A model generated the notes under the pieces. The model saw only the letters and a program-made list of their open reading frames with translations, ran no database searches and had not been told where the DNA came from. A program made the position numbers and the translations under genes. A stretch of DNA of 29,204 nucleotides from an uncultured Actinomyces sp. (GTDB lineage Bacteria > Actinomycetota > Actinomycetes > Actinomycetales > Actinomycetaceae), in contig UWSI01000021.1 of NCBI GenBank assembly GCA_900541895.1, positions 1 to 29,204 of the forward strand, in the 5' to 3' direction. Numbering within the stretch: position 1 is the first letter of the stretch; every line of letters begins with the position of its first letter. Shown in pieces: positions 16,358 through 22,568 of this stretch.

Positions 16358-17267
16358 TTTCGCCCCAGTTCAGAAACAGCGCACTGTGGAGTTTGTTCTG
16401 TAAATCCGAAGCAAACTCATTCGGTTCGATCGGGACAATATCGTGGGCGTGAGACAAAATGAAATGGGTCCAAAAACTATAAGGAGCAAGGTGGCCACGG
16501 AAGCGTTGCCATTGCTCCGTACCTGCCCCCATAGCGCTATCATCGCGCAGTGCACTCTTCCACGCCTCACTTCCTACTCTGGCGAAGAAGCTCGGCTCAA
16601 GTGGACGTGAAATACCGATCGTCGGACGGTCAGAAGGGCGGGGATAAGCATCGCCGGGCTCTCCAAGCACCTCAATCGGAGGCAGAATACGCGAAAGTCT
16701 GAAACTGCGTTCATCGCCTCGGTCAAGGTCATAGCCCTGAAGATAAATTGCTGAACCAGAAATGAGGAGATTCCATGGCTCTACAGCGCGATTATCGGTT
16801 CCCCTCGGGCTTCTATATGCAAAAGAAACAACGCTTGCCGAGGTGATCGCTTGAAACAATGGAAGGACATGTTCAGCGCCCGAAAGATGAAAATCAATCG
16901 AAGACTTACGATTTGCTACGGAAGTTGCGCGTAACTTTGTAGAGGCGAGCTCGGTTGTTGATGGATCATTCCATGCTGTCGAGGCAAGGTCGAGCAAGGA
17001 AACTTCTTCGGGTGAAAGCTTAAGCAGCTCGGGATCTGACCGATGTAAGCGGTAAATGAGCTCATCTCCACGCGGTTTAACATCAATGTCAACACCGATT
17101 TTTTTAAGAGTCTCTTTATCGCGAGTGAAAGCTGAATCAAACGCAGTGTCGCTCAGTTTTCGGTAATGCGTCAGTCTACGAATCTGGGAACGCGAACGTC
17201 CGCGTTCTGCATAGGTGAGTTCAAAGAGCAGGTCGAGGATACGCACGCTTGTATCGTTGCTCTCCAC
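16350..17267 (-). CDS. pafB: WYL-domain transcriptional activator PafB
   Basis: This is the partner of PafC; the two act as a heterodimer on promoters of DNA-repair genes in mycobacteria. It has an N-terminal winged helix (about 5-60, TYAERGRSRSQIRRLTHYRK and DSAFTRDKETLKKIGVDI), a middle linker, a WYL domain (about 135-210, with FAYRSPRGTDNRAVEPWNLL and SFRLSRI) and a C-terminal domain. The start is GTG 17267, preceded by AAGGAGG 8 bases upstream. A TTG at 17288 would include that ribosome-binding site in the coding part and is less likely. It is the first gene of a five-gene operon. No convincing promoter of the PafBC-dependent type could be matched in the 130 bases upstream. Confidence 0.9.
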   Translation of the reverse strand: MESNDTSVRILDLLFELTYAERGRSRSQIRRLTHYRKLSDTAFDSAFTRDKETLKKIGVDIDVKPRGDELIYRLHRSDPELLKLSPEEVSLLDLASTAWNDPSTTELASTKLRATSVANRKSSIDFHLSGAEHVLPLFQAITSASVVSFAYRSPRGTDNRAVEPWNLLISGSAIYLQGYDLDRGDERSFRLSRILPPIEVLGEPGDAYPRPSDRPTIGISRPLEPSFFARVGSEAWKSALRDDSAMGAGTEQWQRFRGHLAPYSFWTHFILSHAHDIVPIEPNEFASDLQNKLHSALFLNWGENA

Positions 17268-17392
17268 AATGCCCCCTCCTTGTGACAAAATTGATGCACG
17301 CTTTAGCCTAGTGCGCGAAAGACCTTGCAGCTACTAAACACACTGTTCACCAATACACGCGGAGAACACAATGCGTATTCTTTTTACGAATT

Positions 17393-17444
17393 ACGAAAAT
17401 AGTGATTCCCTCAGCCCGAATCTGTCCAAGCTGAGGGAATCACT
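17393..17444 (-). terminator. Intrinsic terminator after ribY
   Basis: A perfect 15-bp stem (17401-17415 with 17430-17444, arms AGTGATTCCCTCAGC and its complement) encloses a 14-base loop. On the minus strand it is followed by ATTTTCGT. It lies 17 bases past the ribY stop and upstream of pafB. It ends the long minus-strand run that began at mihF and shields pafB from read-through. Confidence 0.88.
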
Positions 17445-17461
17445 CTCTTAAAGCCGCAAAA

Positions 17462-18454
17462 TTATGACTGTGGGATGTAATCGTTTGTCATCACTTGATC
17501 AAGAGTGACTTCATGCTCAAGAAGCCCCGAATTTGACGACATGAAGTTGATCATCTCTTGCCAACGGTTTTGATCTTGTTCCAATGAAACCTTCGAATTC
17601 GCTCCCAAAATCAGTAGATTCGTCGCATTGAGAATCTGGGTGGCTGTGGAGCGCGTTTTATCATCAGTCAGGGTAGTATCGCGCTTCTCAGTGGCAGCAA
17701 ATGCTTGATCTGGATGCTCGACCGCAGCTGTCATCCCCTGTTGTGTTGCGTGAAGAATTTTCTTCAGCTTTTCAGGATTTTCCTTCGCCCACGTCGATGT
17801 CGTAACCAGGGAAGCCGAAACTAAAGGAATGGTGCAATCACAGTCAACAACACGAGCGTCGACGCCAGCAGCTGAAAGCTGAACAGCATCGTTGTTTGCA
17901 AAGCCCACAACTGCATCAACGTCTTTATTATTCAATGCAGAAACTTGGGTATAGCCAATGGATACAACACTGATATCAGACGTCGTCATATGAGCACTAG
18001 CTAAATACGCTTGAAGGGCAAGCCATGAAGATCCGTATTCTCCAGGAATTCCTACTTTCTTCCCCTTCAAGTCACTGACGCTCTTGATTCCGGTATCGGC
18101 GCGGGTCAAGATCACATTGGGCTGCTCACGGTAGTATTGGCCCACCGAAATGACATCCATGCCTTGTGATCTGGCCTGGACAACTTCGTCGCCCGTCGCG
18201 AGCACGAGCTGTTCTTGCCCGCTCACAAGAGCGGTAAATACTCCTTCATCATTCCCGTGATGACGGATATCGACCTTTACTCCTTCCTTGGAGTAATCGC
18301 CATTGTCCTCGGCAAGGTAAACACCGGAGAACTGAACATTTGGCACATAGGTCAAACCAATAACGGTCGTGTCAGATGATGAGGTGCTGGAGCAACCACT
18401 CATCACGAATACTGCCGTAAGTAGACCGGCAATTCCACGAACAATAGGACGCAT
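17462..18454 (-). CDS. ribY: Riboflavin ABC transporter substrate-binding lipoprotein (RibY-like)
   Basis: This is a solute-binding lipoprotein of the NMT1/THI5-like family, which binds thiamine precursors, sulfonates or, in the RibXY systems, riboflavin. The signal peptide ends in the lipobox VMSGC with Cys21 as lipidation site. The mature part shows TVIGLTYVPNVQFSGVYLAEDNG, VLATGDEVVQARSQGMDVI, the LKGKKVGIPGEYGSSW segment and a typical helical C-terminus. The start ATG at 18454 has TTGGAG 6-7 bases upstream; a longer form from 18493 would put extra residues before the signal peptide. It follows ribX by 25 bases under the FMN riboswitch, which is the evidence for riboflavin or a flavin precursor as substrate. 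Family homology alone would not decide between flavin and thiamine precursors. Confidence 0.85.
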   Translation of the reverse strand: MRPIVRGIAGLLTAVFVMSGCSSTSSSDTTVIGLTYVPNVQFSGVYLAEDNGDYSKEGVKVDIRHHGNDEGVFTALVSGQEQLVLATGDEVVQARSQGMDVISVGQYYREQPNVILTRADTGIKSVSDLKGKKVGIPGEYGSSWLALQAYLASAHMTTSDISVVSIGYTQVSALNNKDVDAVVGFANNDAVQLSAAGVDARVVDCDCTIPLVSASLVTTSTWAKENPEKLKKILHATQQGMTAAVEHPDQAFAATEKRDTTLTDDKTRSTATQILNATNLLILGANSKVSLEQDQNRWQEMINFMSSNSGLLEHEVTLDQVMTNDYIPQS

Positions 18455-18479
18455 AATGCTCTCCAATAGTATGTCGCAC

Positions 18480-19250
18480 CTAGTCGGTTTCAACCATCAC
18501 GCGTGAGCGCTTTTCCCATGCGGACATGAGTGTGTAGATGACAACTGCCTGTATACACAGGAGGAGGATCACAACAAACATTCCCGCCGTATCGACATTC
18601 GTGCGCATCTGAGAAAGGAGCATTCCCAGACCCTTTCCTCCCATCACCATTTCCCCGACGACAGCACCGGTAATGGACAGAGTAAAGCCATTGCGAATAC
18701 CGGCAAGAATCGCCGGTGATGCAAGTGGAATCTCGATCTTAACTGCCATCGTGATCCCTGCTGCCCCGTCAAGCTGTGCCGCCTCGCATACTTGGCGATC
18801 CAAGGAGCGTAAGCCAACTAGGGAGGAGATGAGAATGGGGAAGAAAGCAATCAATGCGCAGAGCATCGAAATTGGAATCAACCCGTAGCCGAACCAGAGG
18901 ACCAAAAATGGTGCCAAGGCAACGGCGGGTAAAGCCTGCGAGGCCCCTAAAAGCGGCTCAATTGCCTCGGCGATGGTACGGAAACGGAAAATCAGGTAGC
19001 TCAACGGAAGTGCAACGCACACACCAATGAATCCACCGACTAGGGCCTCGACTCCGGTTCGCGCGAAAGCGAGCCAAAGCGAAGGCTGTTGAACAAGGGA
19101 GTATCCTCGGGCGAGGACGGCGTACGGCGAAGGAAGACGCCACGCTTGAATCCCGCTAAATGCGGTGATCGCCCACCAGAAGAATACTGAGCAGACGATG
19201 ACAATAAGCGGGGCGATAACAGTGAAGCGGCGAGGTGCTCGACGGCTCAC
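18480..19250 (-). CDS. ribX: Riboflavin ABC transporter permease (RibX-like)
   Basis: This is an integral membrane permease of the SsuC/ThiX/TauC type, 256 aa with about six membrane helices. The ATPase-docking loop is visible in EAAQLDGAAGITMAVKIEIPLASPAILAGIRNG (about 166-198), the usual EAA motif. It forms the channel for the substrate delivered by RibY. The start is GTG 19250, preceded by GGGAAGGATTACC and 60 bases downstream of the FMN riboswitch. Initiation is therefore the likely control point. No ABC ATPase gene is found beside it or anywhere in the window, so a shared ATPase encoded elsewhere is presumably used. The riboflavin assignment rests on the riboswitch and the rpe neighbour. 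Confidence 0.85.
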   Translation of the reverse strand: MSRRAPRRFTVIAPLIVIVCSVFFWWAITAFSGIQAWRLPSPYAVLARGYSLVQQPSLWLAFARTGVEALVGGFIGVCVALPLSYLIFRFRTIAEAIEPLLGASQALPAVALAPFLVLWFGYGLIPISMLCALIAFFPILISSLVGLRSLDRQVCEAAQLDGAAGITMAVKIEIPLASPAILAGIRNGFTLSITGAVVGEMVMGGKGLGMLLSQMRTNVDTAGMFVVILLLCIQAVVIYTLMSAWEKRSRVMVETD

Positions 19251-19310
19251 GGTAATCCTTCCCGCACTTCGAGCTATGCAGCCGCTCAGCAGACACTAGG
19301 TCCACTCAAC

Positions 19311-19427
19311 TACTTCTCCCATCCAGGCTTTAACTGTCGGTACTGGAATCACACCAGTTCAACCGCATCGAATGATGCGGGTCGCGGACTTTCACCGCCG
19401 GCTCGGACTTACACCGACCCCGAAGTA
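19311..19427 (-). promoter_or_regulatory. FMN riboswitch (RFN element)
   Basis: The minus-strand leader carries the signature segments of the FMN aptamer in order: closing stem TACTTC (19427-19422), GGGGTCGGTGTAAGTCCGA, CCGGCGGTGAAAGTCC, a variable stem with CCGCATC/GATGCGG, GAACTGGTGTGATTCCAGT, CCGACAGTTAAAG, and TGGATGGGAGAAGTA closing the first stem (19316-19311). FMN binding switches off riboflavin synthesis or transport genes. The 60 bases before ribX show no terminator hairpin with a T-run, so control by masking the ribX ribosome-binding site is more likely than transcription attenuation. Confidence 0.95.
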
Positions 19428-19434
19428 CATAGTT

Positions 19435-19463
19435 ATTCTGGCACGCACAGAGGCCAGTGTCAT
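19435..19463 (-). promoter_or_regulatory. Promoter of the riboswitch-ribXY unit
   Basis: On the minus strand ATGACA (19463-19458) and CAGAAT (19440-19435) are separated by 17 bases and differ from consensus by one and two bases. Transcription would start near 19428, right at the first base pair of the aptamer closing stem. The -35 begins just after the rpe stop codon. This gives ribXY its own start inside the larger run of genes. Confidence 0.55.
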
Positions 19464-19465
19464 CT

Positions 19466-20131
19466 TCAGTGCATGTGCGATTGCGCAAGAGATCGCAGTG
19501 TTGCGATTTCTTCAAACGCGTCGTCGGCACGAAAGATTGCCGACCCTGCAACAAAATTTGTTGCGCCCGCATCTGCTGCGCGCTCAATAGTCTTACGCGA
19601 GACTCCCCCATCTACTTGAATCGAGATATCCAAAGATGCGGAGGCAATCGCGTCCCGCGTTCGTTGGATCTTTGGAAGCATCGATTCAAGGAAACTTTGC
19701 CCGCCAAAACCTGGTTCAACCGTCATAATCAAGATCATGTCGAACTCCGGCAAAATATCGACGTAGGGTGCGATGTCTGTCGAAGGCTTGAGTGCAAGAG
19801 CAGCGCGGGCACCCAGACGTCGAATTTCCCGGGCGGTGCGGATCGGCGCGGAAGCTGCCTCGGCATGGAAGGTAACCGACGCACAACCGGCTTCAGCGTA
19901 CGCAGGTGCCCACCGATCTGGATCTTCAATCATCAGGTGAGCATCGATGGGCAAGATGCCAGTGTTTACACAGGCCTCGACGACGGGAAGACCCCACGTG
20001 AGGTTGGGGACAAAGTGATTATCCATGACATCGACATGAGCGATATCAGCACTGGAAATCTTTTTCAGTTCGTCCTCAAGTCTGGCTATATCGCAATTAA
20101 GGATCGAAGGCGAAATAAGCGGCGTGGTCAT
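19466..20131 (-). CDS. rpe: Ribulose-phosphate 3-epimerase
   Basis: Rpe interconverts ribulose 5-phosphate and xylulose 5-phosphate in the pentose phosphate pathway. Ribulose 5-phosphate is also a riboflavin precursor. The 221-aa TIM barrel shows SPSILNCD near the N-terminus, the metal and acid/base residues in HVDVMDNHFVPNLTWG (His32, Asp34), His65 in DAHLMIEDPD, MTVEPGFGGQSF and the second catalytic Asp in QVDGGVSRKTI, then AGSAIF for phosphate binding. The start overlaps the rsmB stop as ATGA. Genes for riboflavin synthesis follow rpe in many actinobacteria; here a riboswitch and transporter follow. Confidence 0.96.
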   Translation of the reverse strand: MTTPLISPSILNCDIARLEDELKKISSADIAHVDVMDNHFVPNLTWGLPVVEACVNTGILPIDAHLMIEDPDRWAPAYAEAGCASVTFHAEAASAPIRTAREIRRLGARAALALKPSTDIAPYVDILPEFDMILIMTVEPGFGGQSFLESMLPKIQRTRDAIASASLDISIQVDGGVSRKTIERAADAGATNFVAGSAIFRADDAFEEIATLRSLAQSHMH

Positions 20132-21603
20132 GAGAGCTCCTGAGCTACTGGAAGTTTTCTGAGCGCAGCGATAAACATAAGATCAGTTTCGTTACGGTGT
20201 TCCCATAGCTGAATTGTTCGAGCAGCAATTCCTTTTGCTTGCGGAAGGTTAAGGGGCTTCGGAGTAATTTGCGCAGCCACAGGACGCAAATCCACTAGTT
20301 CGACACGTCCCGAGGCGAGAACGCGTGAAATCTGATCAAGAGTTTCCTGAACGACCGGCGAGCAGGTGATGTAAACCATCACTCCCCCAGGCCTGGTCAA
20401 TTCGATTCCTCGATCGAGTAGTTCCGCCTGAAGGGTAACCAGCTGCGAGACGTCATCTGGATTTCTGCGCCAACGCGATTCCGGCCGACGCCGCATCGAT
20501 CCAAGGCCAGAACAGGGTGCATCGATAATCACCCGGTCGAAAGACTCTAAAGCCCAACGCGTACCCTCACCGCCAAAGCGTGTTCCATCAGAGCACACCA
20601 CTTCAGTGTTATCAAGGTGTTCAAGGGTCTTTTCGACGAGGCGCGCTCGATGAGAGTGCACCTCGTTGGCGATGAGTTGAGCGCCTCGTTCAACGCCTAG
20701 TGAAGCGACCAGTGCCGCTTTACCTCCGGGACCTGCGCAAAGGTCGAGCCAGTTCTGATCTTTCCCCGCGACAGGGACTTGAGCTGCCAAAATCCCGGCT
20801 AGTTGAGAACCCTCATCCTGAACAGCTGCTCGTCTCTGCCTGATTGCAGGGATACGGGCAGGATCCCCGGACTCAAGAAGAACAGCGTAGGGAGATACCT
20901 CGCCATCAGCGATGCGAGTGTGCAGGTAATCGAGACATTGATCGGCAAGTTCATCAACCTCAATGAGGCTTGGGCGTGCGACAAGAGAAACGTAGGGTGC
21001 CTGGTTGTTAGCAGCCAAAAGCTCCGCAATCTCTTCGCTGGAACAACCATTGGCTACGAGCGCACGACTATATTCTTCGACCATCCATTGTGGATGAGAG
21101 TATTCGATCGCCAGGCGCTGCGAATCCGGAAGTTCATTCAAAGCTTCCTGCCTTGCCTCTTCACCTTCACGGATCACAGAACGCAAAACAGCATTAATGA
21201 ACTTTGCTGGACCAGCACTGAGATACTGCCGCGCAAGATCGACGGTTTGAGAAACCGCGGCATGGTCGGGAACTCGCATGCGCAGCAACTGATAAACGCC
21301 AAGACGCAAGATATCAATGATGCCGCCTTCAATATCGGAAAGCGGACGTGAAGAGTTTCGAGAGATCACCCAATCAAGGAATCCCTGTTCGCGTAGGGTA
21401 CCGTAGGTGAGTTCGACAGCGAAAGCGCGATCACGTTGATCTAGATGCGCGTGTCCTTCAAAAGATTTCAGAACTTTTGGAAGAACCAGATTCGCGTAGG
21501 CATCCTCATTGCGTACCAATGTGAGGACCTCGTAGGCAACCTGACGCGCGGGGTCTGCTTCGCGGAAGGAACGATATCCATCGGAATAACGGTGAGTTGC
21601 CAT
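20128..21603 (-). CDS. rsmB: 16S rRNA (cytosine-967-C5)-methyltransferase RsmB
   Basis: RsmB (Fmu/Sun) methylates C967 of 16S rRNA using S-adenosylmethionine. The N-terminal NusB-like RNA-binding domain covers about residues 15-160 (ARQVAYEVLTLV, DQRDRAFAVELTYGTLR, AVSQTVDLAR, FINAVLR). The Rossmann methyltransferase domain has DLCAGPGGK (287-295), the catalytic dyad Cys364 in DAPCSGLGSMRRRPE, and Cys414 in YITCSP. At 491 aa it is slightly longer than the E. coli protein, as is usual in actinobacteria. Its ATG overlaps the fmt stop by one base (TGATG). The position between fmt and rpe is the conserved actinobacterial order. Confidence 0.95.
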   Translation of the reverse strand: MATHRYSDGYRSFREADPARQVAYEVLTLVRNEDAYANLVLPKVLKSFEGHAHLDQRDRAFAVELTYGTLREQGFLDWVISRNSSRPLSDIEGGIIDILRLGVYQLLRMRVPDHAAVSQTVDLARQYLSAGPAKFINAVLRSVIREGEEARQEALNELPDSQRLAIEYSHPQWMVEEYSRALVANGCSSEEIAELLAANNQAPYVSLVARPSLIEVDELADQCLDYLHTRIADGEVSPYAVLLESGDPARIPAIRQRRAAVQDEGSQLAGILAAQVPVAGKDQNWLDLCAGPGGKAALVASLGVERGAQLIANEVHSHRARLVEKTLEHLDNTEVVCSDGTRFGGEGTRWALESFDRVIIDAPCSGLGSMRRRPESRWRRNPDDVSQLVTLQAELLDRGIELTRPGGVMVYITCSPVVQETLDQISRVLASGRVELVDLRPVAAQITPKPLNLPQAKGIAARTIQLWEHRNETDLMFIAALRKLPVAQELS

Positions 21604-22553
21604 CAGAGCACTAACCCTTCACCGAGTCGGGCATCACTGTCCAATCGCGCACCGCGTGCCCATGCAGCTGCATCCATCCATTTCTTACCGGCGGGAGCAA
21701 CCTGACCAAGCTCAAGACAGAAGTCCGTACAACCAACAAGGACGCTTTTCTTCGAAACGATGAGACGGCCGGGAGCGGGGGTTGGAACATCGGTCAAAGA
21801 AACCTTACCTAGCTTGAGGCGCTGCCCGCGAAACTCTGTATATGCACCTGGGCTGGGAATCACTGCGCGGATTCTCAGCCAAGTCTGGTGGGCGCTCTCA
21901 TCAAAGGAGATGGCACCATCACTGGGCTCCAAGCGTCGGGCATAGCTGAGTTCCACACCCGCAGGAACGACTTGTGGTTGTGCAAGAGCTTGACCAGCTT
22001 CAATCGCATTTACCACATCAACAACTTGCTGAGCGCCTAAACGCGCCATTTCATCGAGGAGCTCACCACTGGTCTGATCGGTGATCTCAACCTTCCGGCG
22101 GGAAAAAACGGGCCCCGTATCCAATCCCTCTTCTAGCTGGAAAACGCTAGATGCAGTTTCACTCAGTCCCGAAAGGATTGCCCACTGCACGGGAGCTGCA
22201 CCACGGAAGAAAGGAAGATCAGAGAAGTGAAGATTGAGCCAACCATGTGGAAGAGCTTCAAGCACACGCAGGGGAATCAAAGCGCCATAGGCAACGACTA
22301 CTGCGATGTCAGCATTCCACGCACGAATGCGGTCTAAGGCCTCGTCACCTTTAAGAGAGGAGGTTTCAAAGAGATCGATTCCAGCTTCACTTGCACGCAG
22401 CGCAATGGGTGATGGCACTAGACGACGTCCTCGACCGCTCTTCGCTGGAGGACGAGTAATAACACCAACGACATCATGCGGTGACGAGATCAGGGCTTCA
22501 AGGGTCGGTAACGCCGGCTCAGGGGTACCTGCAAAAACAATACGCACGCTCAT
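21603..22553 (-). CDS. fmt: Methionyl-tRNA formyltransferase
   Basis: Fmt formylates the initiator Met-tRNA using 10-formyltetrahydrofolate, providing fMet for translation initiation. In the 316-aa protein the catalytic residues are in place: Asn107 and His109 in GWLNLHFSDLP, and Asp145 in GLDTGPV. The start MSVRIVFAGTPEPALPTL is the canonical N-terminus and RGAAPVQWAI follows the active-site loop. The loop reads HFSDLPFFRG where SLLP is the usual wording, a small variation away from the catalytic residues. The C-terminal tRNA-binding domain ends with VAPAGKKWMDAAAWARG. It lies 15 bases after priA and overlaps rsmB, part of a translation- and replication-related run. Confidence 0.96.
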   Translation of the reverse strand: MSVRIVFAGTPEPALPTLEALISSPHDVVGVITRPPAKSGRGRRLVPSPIALRASEAGIDLFETSSLKGDEALDRIRAWNADIAVVVAYGALIPLRVLEALPHGWLNLHFSDLPFFRGAAPVQWAILSGLSETASSVFQLEEGLDTGPVFSRRKVEITDQTSGELLDEMARLGAQQVVDVVNAIEAGQALAQPQVVPAGVELSYARRLEPSDGAISFDESAHQTWLRIRAVIPSPGAYTEFRGQRLKLGKVSLTDVPTPAPGRLIVSKKSVLVGCTDFCLELGQVAPAGKKWMDAAAWARGARLDSDARLGEGLVL

Positions 22554-22568
22554 AGTGTATCGGCTTGT

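Noticed and set aside
17289..17400. LexA box or PafBC-type (RecA-NDp-like) promoter upstream of pafB
   Set aside because: The half-sites found are in the wrong orientation or spacing for a LexA box, and the PafBC promoter pattern does not align with the TAGGCT word present.
17462..19250. Thiamine precursor (ThiXY) transporter as the identity of the ABC genes
   Set aside because: Family resemblance would allow it, but the leader is an FMN aptamer, not a TPP riboswitch, and the neighbour is rpe at the riboflavin locus.
19457..20143. Long open frame (228 codons) on the plus strand across rpe
   Set aside because: It lies wholly antisense to a clear rpe gene. Its protein is Cys/Arg-rich with no family resemblance and there is no ribosome-binding site.
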